The position numbers were made by a program, and so were the translations under genes. From positions 124,001-188,000 of the forward strand of contig JBOEGS010000006.1 of assembly GCA_050633545.1 (NCBI GenBank): a stretch of 64,000 bases of DNA. The letters are read 5' to 3'. This document shows positions 26,084-35,366 of this stretch, piece by piece. Below the pieces are notes generated by a model. It saw only the letters and a list, made by a program, of their open reading frames with translations, made no database searches and had not been told where the DNA came from. This DNA comes from Litorivita sp050633545 (GTDB taxonomy: Bacteria; Pseudomonadota; Alphaproteobacteria; Rhodobacterales; Rhodobacteraceae). Each line of letters starts with the position of its first letter. Positions within the stretch are counted from its first letter, which is position 1.

Positions 26084-27328
26084 CTATTGCAGGTAGGGCA
26101 GCGGATCGACGCTTTCAAAGCCTTTGCGCACTTCGAAATGCACATAGTTGGCCGGATCGGCACGCAGGCTGGCGATCTTTTGGCCGCGGCTGACGCTGTC
26201 GCCTTTTTTGACGGTGATATTGCCCGCATTGGCATAGACGGTCAAAAGCCCGCCTGCGTGCTTGATCACGATGATCGGCACTTGGTCCGCGTCCGATGTG
26301 ATGGCGGCAACGGTGCCCGCATCGGCGGCTTTGATCGGCGTGCCTGCGGGGGCCGACAGGTCGATGCCGTCGGATTTGCCCTTGGTATATTCGCGGATGA
26401 TCTTGCCGCTGACCGGATAGGTGAGCCGCGCGTTGGTGGCGGTTTTGGTTTGGGTCTTGCCCAGATCGGGCGCGGCTTTGGCGGCCTCGGCGGCGGCCTG
26501 CGCGGCGGGCAGGGTTTTCTCGTCCGGCAACGGTTTGACCGCGCTTGGCGGGGTCGGCGTCGGCGAGGGGTTGCCAAACCCGGGTTTGGCGACTTTTTGC
26601 GCCTGCGGGGCGGATTGCTCGGCCACGGGGATCAACAGATATTGCCCCTCGCGCACGGTGAATTTGCTGTCCAGCCCGTTCCATTCCGACAGGCTGCGCA
26701 CCGAAACGCCATAGAGCCGCGAGATGGTAAAGGCGGTCTCGCCGCGTTTGACCTTGTGGCGGGTCGGCTCGACGGCGCTCTCGTTGGGGGCGACGACGGG
26801 CGGCGGCGGCGCCGAGGCGGCGGAGGCGGCAGAGGGCAGGGTCGAGGTTTGCACCTGCGCGGCGCCCGCGCGGTCGATGGCCCCGCCCGCAAGGGCCGAG
26901 ATGTCCACCGCAGGGCGCAAGGGTCCGGTGCCGCTGGCGCCGGTGGCGGGCGAGGGTTCGGCCACACGGCCGGGTAGGGCGACGATCTCGCCCTCGCGCA
27001 GCTTATCGCCGGTCTGGATGCCGTTGAATTTGGCCAGCGCCCCCGCATCCGTGCCAATGCGCGCCGCGAGGCTGGCCAGCGTATCGCCGCGTTTGGCCAC
27101 GGCCACCTGATAGTTGGGATAGGAGAGGATGCCGCGATCATCGGGGCGCGGGCGCTGTGCGGTGGCGGTTTTGGCCGCCTCTGCGGTGCTCATCGCATTG
27201 CCGAAATTGCCGCGCAGGTCGAGGTCCAGCCCGCCTTCGCAAGCGGCCAAAGAAAAGGCCGCCCCGAGCAGCGCGGCAGCGCGCAAAGATTTTCGGGGAT
27301 CGGGCCACGATAGGGGCGCATGGGTCAT
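26084..27328 (-). CDS. nlpD: NlpD-like lipoprotein: two LysM domains and a degenerate M23/LytM domain
   Basis: A 414-residue envelope protein. The start at 27328 has a GAGGATATCGAG site; the N-terminus has a signal peptide ending in a lipobox-like LAAC (acylation Cys). Two LysM modules recognise peptidoglycan: VAKRGDTLASLAARIGTDAGALAKFNGIQTGDKLREGEIVALP and VKRGETAFTISRLYGVSVRSLSEWNGL. The C-terminal LytM domain has lost zinc ligands: SDGIDLSAP replaces HxGxD, and VHFEV keeps only one His of the final HxH. NlpD and EnvC, which activate amidases, share such loss. Order surE-pcm-nlpD matches E. coli, though no rpoS follows. Confidence 0.85.
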   Translation of the reverse strand: MTHAPLSWPDPRKSLRAAALLGAAFSLAACEGGLDLDLRGNFGNAMSTAEAAKTATAQRPRPDDRGILSYPNYQVAVAKRGDTLASLAARIGTDAGALAKFNGIQTGDKLREGEIVALPGRVAEPSPATGASGTGPLRPAVDISALAGGAIDRAGAAQVQTSTLPSAASAASAPPPPVVAPNESAVEPTRHKVKRGETAFTISRLYGVSVRSLSEWNGLDSKFTVREGQYLLIPVAEQSAPQAQKVAKPGFGNPSPTPTPPSAVKPLPDEKTLPAAQAAAEAAKAAPDLGKTQTKTATNARLTYPVSGKIIREYTKGKSDGIDLSAPAGTPIKAADAGTVAAITSDADQVPIIVIKHAGGLLTVYANAGNITVKKGDSVSRGQKIASLRADPANYVHFEVRKGFESVDPLPYLQ

Positions 27329-27441
27329 CTCGATATCCTCACTCACCGGCCATTTTGGCCTTTGCTTGCCCCTTATTGACGTTTGCGGGGCTTTCACTGT
27401 CTGCGGCCCGTATGGGATCGGGCTGTCTGTTTGTGCGGCGC

Positions 27442-28206
27442 TCAGCCGTCGCGCCCCAGCCCTTCGAGCAGGGGCACAAAGCGCACGGGGCGCAATTCGT
27501 CATAGTCAAATCCGCTCTCAAGGCGGCGCACGCGGATCAGGCTTTGCACCGTGTCCGATTGGCCCACGGGCACCACCATGATACCGCCGATCTTGAGCTG
27601 CGCCAAGAGGGGGCCGGGGGGGTCCTCGGCGGCGGCGGTGACGATGATGCGGTCAAAGGGGGCCTGATCGGGCAGGCCAAAGCTGCCATCGGCGGTAAAG
27701 GCGGTGATATTGACCAGATCCATCGCCTCGAAGACGGCGCGCGCCTCGGCGACCAACCGCTTGTGGCGGTCCACCGTATAAACGCGGCGGGCAAGCTGGC
27801 TGAGGATCGCGGCCTGATAGCCCGATCCGGTGCCGACCTCGAGCACCTTGTCGCGCGGGCTGACTTCGAGCGCTTGGGTCATCAGGCCGACGACCGAAGG
27901 CTGGCTGATCGTCTGGCCGCATGCGATGGGCAGCGGCATGTCCTCATAGGCGCGTTCGGCAAATATGCCGCGAATAAACGGGCCGCGGTCGATTTTCTCC
28001 ATCGCGCCCAGAACCGCGCTGTCGGTCACGCCCTTGGAGCGCAGCGCATAGAGAAATTGCATCTTGCGCTCGGCCTCGGAGGCGGGGGCATCTTCGGATT
28101 GCAGCGGCAAGCTATGGGCGACGGTGCCCGCGCCGGGGGCCTCGTGATGTTCGGCGCGCCCTGCGTGCATCTGCGCCGAAGACAAAGGCAGGGGCGGGCG
28201 GCTCAT
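27442..28206 (-). CDS. pcm: Protein-L-isoaspartate O-methyltransferase
   Basis: A SAM-dependent repair enzyme that methylates isoaspartyl residues in aged proteins. It is 254 residues, with an extra 45-residue Ala/Pro-rich N-terminus that may not all be translated. The SAM-binding motif I is VLEVGTGSGYQAAIL (about residue 120), and ACGQTISQPSVVG and GGIMVVPVGQ are typical of the family. The ATG overlaps the stop of surE (ATGA), so translation is coupled. Confidence 0.93.
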   Translation of the reverse strand: MSRPPLPLSSAQMHAGRAEHHEAPGAGTVAHSLPLQSEDAPASEAERKMQFLYALRSKGVTDSAVLGAMEKIDRGPFIRGIFAERAYEDMPLPIACGQTISQPSVVGLMTQALEVSPRDKVLEVGTGSGYQAAILSQLARRVYTVDRHKRLVAEARAVFEAMDLVNITAFTADGSFGLPDQAPFDRIIVTAAAEDPPGPLLAQLKIGGIMVVPVGQSDTVQSLIRVRRLESGFDYDELRPVRFVPLLEGLGRDG

Positions 28207-28991
28207 AGCGCCGCGCCGAAATGGTCAAGCGCGTCATGGGCGGTCAGATCGGCGCGCATCGGCGTGACCGAAATGAACCCCTCCAGATTGAGCGCGGCGT
28301 CGGTGCCCGCATGGGTCGGGATTTGTTGGTCGCCGCCCTTGATCCACAAGAATTTGCGCCCCGAGGGCGACATATGCGGCTCGACCCCGAAATGGGTGTG
28401 GCGGCGAAACCCTTGGGCGCCGATGCGGGTGCCTTTGACATCCTTGGCGGCGACGGGGGGGAAATTGATGTTGAAGAACAGGCGGTAATCGGCGTTTTCA
28501 TCGGCCTTGGGGATCGCGGCGAGCAATTTGCGCACCACATCCGCGCCGTGCTGTTCGGCCGCTTCGAAGGGGTTTTTGGCCTCGAAATTCTTGGGGCCGT
28601 AATATTGCGACAGGGCGAAAGACGGAATGCCTTGCAGCGCGCCTTCCATCGCCGCGCCCAAGGTGCCCGAATAGAGCGCGTTCTCGGCGGAGTTATTGCC
28701 GCGGTTCACCCCCGACAGGATCAGATCGGGCTTTTGCCCGCGCAACACCTCATGCAGCCCCGCCAAAACGCAATCGGCGGGCGAGCCTTCGGCGGCAAAG
28801 CGGCGGGGGCCCATTTGCGCCAGCATCATCGGATGGGTGTAGCTGATCTTATGGGCGACGCCGGATTGTTCAAAGGCGGGCGCCACGGTCCAGACCTCGC
28901 CGTCCGGCCCTGCCAGTTCCTCGGCGATTTTCGCCATGGTCTTGAGGCCTGGTGCGTTGATGCCGTCGTCGTTGGTGATGAGAATGCGCAT
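28203..28991 (-). CDS. surE: 5'/3'-nucleotidase SurE
   Basis: A metal-dependent nucleotidase / polyphosphatase, 262 residues from the ATG at 28991, which directly begins the conserved MRILITNDDGINAPG; 90 bases of open frame upstream have no such support. Catalytic residues in ITNDDG and in LILSGVNRGNNSAENALYSGTLGAAMEG are present. It is followed by the overlapping pcm gene. The 14-bp perfect hairpin at 29027-29065 lies in its leader. Confidence 0.95.
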   Translation of the reverse strand: MRILITNDDGINAPGLKTMAKIAEELAGPDGEVWTVAPAFEQSGVAHKISYTHPMMLAQMGPRRFAAEGSPADCVLAGLHEVLRGQKPDLILSGVNRGNNSAENALYSGTLGAAMEGALQGIPSFALSQYYGPKNFEAKNPFEAAEQHGADVVRKLLAAIPKADENADYRLFFNINFPPVAAKDVKGTRIGAQGFRRHTHFGVEPHMSPSGRKFLWIKGGDQQIPTHAGTDAALNLEGFISVTPMRADLTAHDALDHFGAAL

Positions 28992-29026
28992 GTTGTGCCC
29001 TGATGCCCCGATTGCCCTGTTGTGAT

Positions 29027-29065
29027 CCGCCGCCGCGCGCGCGGTGATGCGGCGCGCGGCGGCGG
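29027..29065. repeat. Perfect 14-bp GC inverted repeat upstream of surE
   Basis: Arms CCGCCGCCGCGCGC (29027-29040) and GCGCGCGGCGGCGG (29052-29065), 11-base loop. It lies 36-74 bp upstream of the surE ATG. On the plus strand it is followed by TTTGCCGTTTT; on the minus strand no T run follows, so it is a leader structure or an SDR-gene 3' hairpin rather than a plain terminator. Confidence 0.6.
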
Positions 29066-29207
29066 TTTGCCGTTTTATCACTGTCTAAGGGAGCGGCGCG
29101 CGCGGGGCAAGCATTGCGCGGCGCGCGGCGAAAAATGCGCCCGCGCTGTGGGGCAAAAGCACCGCCCTGCCGTGATCATCAGCGCGGCAAGGCACAGTTC
29201 GGCGCGC

Positions 29208-29855
29208 TTAAGACAGCCCCAGCTGCGCCAAAAGGCGTGCGGCCTCGTCAATGGGTTTGGCCAAAGGCGCCCGATCCTCGCCAGGGAAGAACCGCGCGCG
29301 GGTTGCGCTGGCCAAAGGTGCGGGGGTGAGGATTTCGACCCGCGGGCCGGTTTTGACGCTTTCGGCCTGCCAGCTTTTGGCCAAGGCGATTTGCGCCGCC
29401 TTGCTGGCCCCATAGGCCGAAAAGAATTTATCGCCGCCGCGCGCATCGTCAAAGAAAAGCGCCGTGCCTTCCTCGCCCAGAAGCGGCGCGATAAAGGGGA
29501 TGAGTTGCCCCGTCGCGGTGACATTGCAGGCGACGGATTTCTCCCAATCCTTGGCGTCGAGAAACTGCGCAGGGGCCAAGGGCGCGGCATGGACCGCCGT
29601 ATGCGCCCAAAGCGCGACACAGCCCCAGCGGTCATAGATCGAGCGGCAAAGCTGCGCCATCGCGTCGGGATTGGTGATATCCATCGGGGCCAGCGTGGCG
29701 CTGCCGCCCTTGGCCTGGATACGGTCGTCCAGTTCCTCAAGCGCGCCCGTGGTGCGGCCCACGGCGACGATATGGTATTTGGTGCAAAGCGCTTCGGCCA
29801 ATGCGGCGCCAAGGCCGCGCGAGGCGCCGGTGATGAGGGCGATTTGATCTGTCAT
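29208..29855 (-). CDS. Short-chain dehydrogenase/reductase
   Basis: A 215-residue NAD(P)-dependent oxidoreductase with classical motifs: TGASRGLGAALAEAL for cofactor, NVTATGQ near residue 110, and the catalytic AYGASKAAQ (YxxxK). It is short for a classical SDR (about 250), with a truncated C-terminal substrate-binding region. Substrate is unknown. It lies between DUF2199 and surE with gaps of 90 and 216 bp. Confidence 0.85.
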   Translation of the reverse strand: MTDQIALITGASRGLGAALAEALCTKYHIVAVGRTTGALEELDDRIQAKGGSATLAPMDITNPDAMAQLCRSIYDRWGCVALWAHTAVHAAPLAPAQFLDAKDWEKSVACNVTATGQLIPFIAPLLGEEGTALFFDDARGGDKFFSAYGASKAAQIALAKSWQAESVKTGPRVEILTPAPLASATRARFFPGEDRAPLAKPIDEAARLLAQLGLS

Positions 29856-29945
29856 ATGCGCGGTTTGGCGCGGCGCGGCGCGATTGTCAACGCGGGCTTT
29901 GCGGCGCGCGCGCGCGTTGCGGCAATCCGCCCTGCCGCGCGGCGA

Positions 29946-30515
29946 TCAATCCTGCGTCAGATGCGGGCGAATGTCGCGGCCCGCCTCGGCGTAGATGTCC
30001 AAAAGCCGGTCAAAGCTGATGCCTTGGGTCTGCGCCTCATGCAAGGCGCCTGCCTCGGCCATGACCACGGGGCGGGTGGCCTCATCGCCGCTCACCGGCG
30101 CGAGGACCAAGGGCACCATGTCTTCGTCGGTAAATCCGGGCAGGACATTGGCCAAAAGCCCGTTGCCGCCGCGAAAATCCGCGGGCGGGTCGTCATAGGT
30201 GCCCAGATAGTTGCGAAACACCTCTTCGGAGACCTGCGCCCAAAGGCCGAAGCCGAAATGTTCTTCGCTGCCCTGCACGGGGATCATCATCACGCAGCGC
30301 AAGAAATAGCGCCCCGCATAGCGGCACAGATCGGCATTGAGCCGGTCCTCGCCCTCGACCACTTCGCCGCCCTCTTCGGGGTCCGCGTGCGGCCAATCGG
30401 ACGGATGGGCATAGCCCAGATCGAAAATGCCTGAAAACGTCTCGCCGCAGCAGGGGCAGGCGCGCCCCGTGTCGTTGAACCGTTTCCAGCGGCTATCGAG
30501 GTCCAGAAGGCTCAT
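29946..30515 (-). CDS. DUF2199 protein
   Basis: A 189-residue protein of the DUF2199 family, function unknown. The start at 30515 overlaps the purF stop (ATGA); the open frame upstream of it is a shadow of purF. A CPCCGETF cysteine pair (CxxC) near the N-terminus suggests metal binding. The conserved body is FDLGYAHPSDWP, RCVMMIPVQGSEEHFGFGLWAQVSEEVFRNYLGTY. Confidence 0.85.
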   Translation of the reverse strand: MSLLDLDSRWKRFNDTGRACPCCGETFSGIFDLGYAHPSDWPHADPEEGGEVVEGEDRLNADLCRYAGRYFLRCVMMIPVQGSEEHFGFGLWAQVSEEVFRNYLGTYDDPPADFRGGNGLLANVLPGFTDEDMVPLVLAPVSGDEATRPVVMAEAGALHEAQTQGISFDRLLDIYAEAGRDIRPHLTQD

Positions 30516-32023
30516 TCGGCGGCCGTCTTTGTTTCGAAACCCTTTTCGATCATATCGGAGGGGGCCACGGGGTATTCGCCCGAGAAACAGGCATCGCAAT
30601 ATTGCGGGCTGGCATTGTCGCGCCCGTCCGGCGCACCCGCCGCGCGGTAAAGCCCGTCCAGCGAGATAAAGCGCAAGCTGTCGACGCCCAGATGGTCGCG
30701 CATTTCTTCTTCGTTCATCGTCGCGGCCAGAAGCTTTTCGCGTTCGGGCGTGTCGACGCCGTAAAAACACGGCCATGCGGTGGGCGGCGAGGCGATGCGG
30801 AAATGCACTTCGGCGGCGCCCGCGTCCAAAATCATATCCTTGATCTTGCGGCTGGTGGTGCCGCGCACGACGCTGTCATCGACCAAAATCACCCGCTTGC
30901 CCTTGATCAGCGCACGGTTGACATTGAGCTTGAGGCGCACGCCCATATTGCGGATCTGTTCGGTCGGTTCGATAAAGGTGCGGCCCATATATTGGTTGCG
31001 GATGATGCCCATCGCATAGGGAATGCCGCTTTCCTGGCTGAAGCCGATGGCTGCGGGCGTGCCGCTGTCGGGCACGGGGCAGACAAGATCGGCCTCGACG
31101 GGGGCCTCGCGGGCCAGTTCCACGCCGATCTGGCGGCGGGTGTCATAGACGCTGCGCCCGCCGATGACGCTGTCGGGGCGCGAGAAATAGACATGTTCGA
31201 AAATGCAAAAGCGTGATTTGCGGCGGCGGAAGGGGAAGCTGCTTTCCACCCCGTCTTTTTCCGAAATCACCACCATTTCACCTGGTTCCACATCGCGCAC
31301 ATATTCCGCGCCGATGATGTCGAGCGCGCAGGTTTCCGACGACAGGACCCAGCCATCGGCGACCTTTCCCAGAACCAAAGGCCGCACGCCCAGCGGATCG
31401 CGCACCCCGATCAATTTGGTGCGGGTCATGGCGACGACGGAAAACGCGCCTTCGACACGGCGCAGCGCATCTTCCATCCGCTCGGGGATGGTGCGCTGCA
31501 GGCTGCGGGCCATCAGGTGGATGATACATTCGCTGTCCGAGGAGGATTGGAAAATCGAGCCGCGCTCGATCAATTCACGGCGCAGGGCATTGGCATTGGT
31601 GATATTGCCGTTATGGGCAATCGCCGCGCCGCCCATGGAAAATTCGCCAAAAAACGGTTGCACATCGCGGATCACCGCGGCCTTTGATCCGGCGGTGGAG
31701 TAACGCACATGGCCGATGGCCAGCGGCCCGGGCAGGGTTTGCATCAGGCTTTGCGAGGTGAAATTGTCGCGCACATAGCCAAAGCGGCGCACCGAATTGA
31801 AGCCTTCGTCGGGATCATGGCTGACGATGCCGCCCGCCTCTTGCCCGCGGTGCTGCAAGGCATGCAGGCCGAGCGCCACAAAATTCGCCGCATCGACCAC
31901 GCCCACAACGCCAAAGACACCGCATTCCTCATGCAGCTTGTCGTCGTCGAAAGGGTGGGCGGGGGGCATCTGCTTGAGCATGGCGGCGGGTCGGGTGGGG
32001 GTGGTCCGTTTGGGGTGGGACAA
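30512..32023 (-). CDS. purF: Amidophosphoribosyltransferase
   Basis: Catalyses the committed step of purine synthesis, making phosphoribosylamine from PRPP and glutamine. The N-terminal Ntn-type glutaminase has the nucleophile Cys in HEECGVFGVVG, which becomes residue 1 after removal of a propeptide of about 33 residues. The PRPP loop VILVDDSVVRGTTS and the IASPPTAWPCFYGVDTP region are present. The start is likely TTG at 32023: GGAG lies 8 bases before it, whereas the ATG at 31981 lacks a ribosome site. Confidence 0.95.
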   Translation of the reverse strand: MSHPKRTTPTRPAAMLKQMPPAHPFDDDKLHEECGVFGVVGVVDAANFVALGLHALQHRGQEAGGIVSHDPDEGFNSVRRFGYVRDNFTSQSLMQTLPGPLAIGHVRYSTAGSKAAVIRDVQPFFGEFSMGGAAIAHNGNITNANALRRELIERGSIFQSSSDSECIIHLMARSLQRTIPERMEDALRRVEGAFSVVAMTRTKLIGVRDPLGVRPLVLGKVADGWVLSSETCALDIIGAEYVRDVEPGEMVVISEKDGVESSFPFRRRKSRFCIFEHVYFSRPDSVIGGRSVYDTRRQIGVELAREAPVEADLVCPVPDSGTPAAIGFSQESGIPYAMGIIRNQYMGRTFIEPTEQIRNMGVRLKLNVNRALIKGKRVILVDDSVVRGTTSRKIKDMILDAGAAEVHFRIASPPTAWPCFYGVDTPEREKLLAATMNEEEMRDHLGVDSLRFISLDGLYRAAGAPDGRDNASPQYCDACFSGEYPVAPSDMIEKGFETKTAAE

Positions 32024-32162
32024 GGCGAGCGCTCCGAATCCGTTTATAGCAGGGTCGCTCCCTCTTAAGCGCTCATGGCGCGAGTGTCACGAAAGGATCA
32101 CAAATTGCGCCCCTTTGCCTGATCGCGCCGCGCGCGCGGGCCAGCGCGCAGGCAAGACGCAA

Positions 32163-32194
32163 AAAAACGCGCCGCCATTTGGCCGCGCGTTTTT
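32163..32194. terminator. Terminator downstream of cvpA, upstream of purF
   Basis: A 14-bp stem with one mismatch (AAAAACGCGCCGCC / GGCCGCGCGTTTTT) with a 4-base loop and a T run on the minus strand (complement of seven A from 32161). It follows the cvpA stop by about 60 bp. purF therefore probably has its own promoter; TATAAA-like bases are seen near 32040-32050. Confidence 0.75.
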
Positions 32195-32195
32195 G

Positions 32196-32230
32196 CTTTG
32201 CAGGTTCTGTGAAATCCCCGCCGGAGGCCT
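32196..32230 (-). repeat. Copy A of the GCCTCCGGCGGGGATATTT repeat family
   Basis: The minus strand reads GGCCTCCGGCGGGGATTT, then CACAGAACCTGCAAAG. It lies between the cvpA stop and its terminator, directly next to the hairpin. Three more copies are at 38591, 41267 and 41332. Confidence 0.7.
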
Positions 32231-32255
32231 CCGCCCTCCCGCAAAAGGCCGCCGT

Positions 32256-32816
32256 TTATTGCGGCGCGTCACATTTGCCGACAAGCTGCTCGTATTGGGC
32301 GGTGATCCATCCCATGGCGCGCTCGGGGTCGGAGTTCTCGATCTTGCCGGACATGCGGCCAAAGACCTGCGCCGAGCGGCTGTCGTCGATCATGGTGATA
32401 TTTTGCGAGGTGATCACCGTCTCGTAGACGAAAAACGCGATGGCGACGAGCAAGATGCCGCGCGCCACGCCGAACAAGAAGCCAAGCCCCTGATCCAGAC
32501 CGCCAAGCGCCGAGCGCTGCACCAGCGAGGCCAGCATCGGCGTGAACAGCGAGGCCACCACCAAAGCAATCGCAAAGACCACGGCAAAACCCGCGATCAT
32601 CGACAGTTCGCAGCTGTCGGAGATGAAATCGCCCACCACGGGGATTTCCTTGACCAAGGGTTCGACTTGCGGGGCGAACATAAAGGCCAAAAGCCCCGCC
32701 ACGATCCAACCGGCGATGGCCAATCCTTCGCGCACAAATCCGCGCGTATAGGCCAAAAGCGCCGAAAGCACGATCACAAGCGCCACAACGCCGTCGATGA
32801 TGGTAAAGCCTTCCAT
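32256..32816 (-). CDS. cvpA: CvpA family membrane protein
   Basis: A 186-residue inner-membrane protein with four hydrophobic helices, beginning with the family motif FTIIDGVVALVIVLSALLAYTRGFVREGL. CvpA members are involved in envelope homeostasis (and colicin V production in E. coli). The purF neighbourhood is conserved in proteobacteria. radA is 57 bp upstream. Confidence 0.92.
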   Translation of the reverse strand: MEGFTIIDGVVALVIVLSALLAYTRGFVREGLAIAGWIVAGLLAFMFAPQVEPLVKEIPVVGDFISDSCELSMIAGFAVVFAIALVVASLFTPMLASLVQRSALGGLDQGLGFLFGVARGILLVAIAFFVYETVITSQNITMIDDSRSAQVFGRMSGKIENSDPERAMGWITAQYEQLVGKCDAPQ

Positions 32817-32873
32817 GGGTGATCTTGTCCCTTATTTGGTGCCGCGCCGATCGGGCGGTCTTCGTGAATGCGC

Positions 32874-34238
32874 CTAGCCTGCGCCAAAGATATCGCCGAC
32901 AAAAGCCGTCAGATCGCCCATCTGCGTGAGCTTCAACCCCATATCGGCCAGCGCCTTGCCGCCCGAGGGGGTTATCGCCGCTGTGAAACCAAGTTTTTGC
33001 GCTTCTTTCAACCTGTTTTCGCTTTGCGGGGCGGGGCGCAGGGCGCCCGAGAGGCTGATTTCGCCAAAAACAACGGTATCTGCGGGCAGGGCGCTGTCTT
33101 CGCGCGCGCTCACCAAAGCCGCCGCAACGGCCAGATCGGCGGCAGGTTCGGAGATTTTCATCCCCCCCGCCACATTGAGATAGACATCCAGCCCCGTGAA
33201 CGGAATGCCGCAGCGCGCTTCGAGCACCGCAAGGATCATCGCCAAGCGCCCGCCGTCCCATCCCACGACCGTGCGGCGCGGCTGGCTGTGCGGGCTGGGC
33301 GCGACGAGGGCCTGAAACTCGACCAGAACCGGCCGCGTGCCCTCGACCCCCGCAAAGACCACCGATCCGGGGGAGGGCGTGCCGCGTTCGGAAAGAAACA
33401 GCGCCGACGGGTTCATCACCTGCGCCAATCCCGCGCCGGTCATCTCGAACACCCCGATCTCGTCGGCAGGGCCAAAGCGGTTTTTCACCGCGCGCAGGAT
33501 GCGGAATTGATGCCCGCGCTCGCCTTCGAAATAGAGCACGGTGTCGACCATATGTTCGACCACGCGCGGGCCTGCGATTTGCCCCTCTTTGGTGACATGG
33601 CCAACCAAGATCACCGACACGCCCTTGCGTTTGGCAAAAGTGGTCAGCTCATGCGCGGCGGCGCGCACTTGGCTGACCGATCCCGGGGCGCTTTCGACAT
33701 TGTCGGCCCACATGGTCTGGATCGAATCGATGATCGCCAGTTGCGGGCGTTCTTCTTCGAGAGTGGTCAGGATATCGCGCAGATTGGTCGCGGCGGCCAA
33801 TTGCACGGGCGCATCGGCTAATCCGAGGCGGCGCGCGCGCATGCGCACTTGGGCCGAGGCTTCCTCGCCCGAAATATACATGACCTTGAGGCCCGAGCGG
33901 GCGAACTCCGCCGCCGCCTGCAACAGCAAGGTGGATTTGCCGATGCCCGGATCACCGCCGACCAGAATGGCCGAGGAGGCCACCAATCCGCCGCCCAAGA
34001 CGCGGTCCAATTCGCCGATGCCCGAGGTGGTGCGCGGCGGCGGGGCCTCTTCGGTGGACAGATCCGACAGATCCAGCGCCGCGCCGCGTTTCGCGCCAAG
34101 GCTTTTGGAGGCGGGACCGGCCGAAAGCGGGGCCTCTTCGACAATGGTGTTCCAATCGCCGCAGCCGTCGCAACGGCCCGACCATTTGGTGAAATTGGCT
34201 CCGCAGGCGGAGCACCGGAAAGATTTGGTTTTTGCCAT
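32874..34238 (-). CDS. radA: DNA repair protein RadA
   Basis: A RecA-like helicase/branch-migration factor in recombination, 454 residues. A four-cysteine zinc finger (C9, C12, C23, C26) opens the protein, then Walker A GGDPGIGKSTLLLQAA near residue 98, VKNRFGP (the RadA motif) near residue 253, and a Lon-like C-terminal domain from about 275 with TGLDVYLNVAGGMKISEPAADLAVAAAL. Complete. Confidence 0.96.
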   Translation of the reverse strand: MAKTKSFRCSACGANFTKWSGRCDGCGDWNTIVEEAPLSAGPASKSLGAKRGAALDLSDLSTEEAPPPRTTSGIGELDRVLGGGLVASSAILVGGDPGIGKSTLLLQAAAEFARSGLKVMYISGEEASAQVRMRARRLGLADAPVQLAAATNLRDILTTLEEERPQLAIIDSIQTMWADNVESAPGSVSQVRAAAHELTTFAKRKGVSVILVGHVTKEGQIAGPRVVEHMVDTVLYFEGERGHQFRILRAVKNRFGPADEIGVFEMTGAGLAQVMNPSALFLSERGTPSPGSVVFAGVEGTRPVLVEFQALVAPSPHSQPRRTVVGWDGGRLAMILAVLEARCGIPFTGLDVYLNVAGGMKISEPAADLAVAAALVSAREDSALPADTVVFGEISLSGALRPAPQSENRLKEAQKLGFTAAITPSGGKALADMGLKLTQMGDLTAFVGDIFGAG

Positions 34239-34307
34239 AGGCTCTGATGTGCCTCACGGCGCGGGCGCGGTCAATTGCTTCGCAAGGGCATGGCGCGGAG
34301 GCGGCGC

Positions 34308-35180
34308 TTAGTGTGGCTTGCCGGTCGGTTTGGCGGGGCTGATCTCGTGGCCGATATCGGGGCTGATCTCGGCGTGCAGATCGACGATTTGCGCCTCTTT
34401 GCGCGGCGCGGGGCGCGCGCTGACGACGCGCATTTCCTTGCGCGGGGCGGGATCGGCATCGAGCGCGGCCAGTTCCTCGCTCAGATCGGGCAACAGCGCC
34501 GACAGCTCGGCGCTCAATTGCTCCAGCTTGTCGGCAATCAGGTCTTCTTCTTGCTCTATGTCATTGAGCCAGAAGCGCAATTCCTGTGTCACCGTCAGGG
34601 CGCGGTCGAGGCGGGTTTTCATATCATCGGCCTCGATCTGGCGGGTTTTGAGAAAAGCGCGGGCGCGGGCGACATTGTCTGTCGAATAGGTTTGCGCCAG
34701 TTCCTTGCTGGTCTGGCTCATCTGCGCGGCGACCTCCAAAAGCTGCGGTTCCAGCGCGTCCAGATCGGGATGGTCGCGCAAAAAGGCAAGGCGCTCGCGC
34801 ACCTCGTCAAATTCGGAGGAGAGTTTGAAGCTGCCCTCGCGGTCGGCGGCATGGGCCAAAGCATAGGCGCGCGCCACATCGCGCATCGACATGTGAAAGG
34901 CGCGGTGCGAGGTTTCGAGCGCCATGATGCGGGCATTTGCGGGCAGATAGGCGCAGAGCGCCAGCAGAAAAATCGTGACAGCGACTTGCGCCGACAGGCC
35001 CGCCAAAGGATAGGTCTGATCGCCGATCTGCGCGGCAAAGGCGAGCCACGGCGCCGCGCCAAACACCGCCATCGCGGTCCAGAGCGTCATGATCAGCGCG
35101 CTGAGCGCCATGAGCGTAACGGCAGCGCGATGGGCCACGGTAAGGCCGAGCTGCAAGGCAGCGGATCGATGTGCGCTCAT
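34308..35180 (-). CDS. Membrane-anchored coiled-coil hypothetical protein
   Basis: A 290-residue protein with two N-terminal membrane helices (about residues 17-43 and 60-80), then a long charged helical region with coiled-coil character (residues 85-240), and a tail with a duplicated PAPRKE motif near residues 245 and 258. I recognise no catalytic domain. Such genes in Rhodobacterales are sometimes named DNA repair proteins without evidence that I can see here. It lies 69 bp upstream of radA on the same strand. Confidence 0.7.
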   Translation of the reverse strand: MSAHRSAALQLGLTVAHRAAVTLMALSALIMTLWTAMAVFGAAPWLAFAAQIGDQTYPLAGLSAQVAVTIFLLALCAYLPANARIMALETSHRAFHMSMRDVARAYALAHAADREGSFKLSSEFDEVRERLAFLRDHPDLDALEPQLLEVAAQMSQTSKELAQTYSTDNVARARAFLKTRQIEADDMKTRLDRALTVTQELRFWLNDIEQEEDLIADKLEQLSAELSALLPDLSEELAALDADPAPRKEMRVVSARPAPRKEAQIVDLHAEISPDIGHEISPAKPTGKPH

Positions 35181-35366
35181 AACTCATCCCCCGAGAGTGC
35201 GGCAAAAGCCGTTACGCGATAATTACCGGCGATTTTACGCCGAAAGGTGAACAAAAGGTAAAGGGGAAATTCGTGATTTTGACGCCATTGCGGGGGCAGG
35301 GGGAAACAGCGCCGCGAATCGCGCGCCATTGTTTCGCAGCACGCAACATTGCTGCTCAATCACGCG

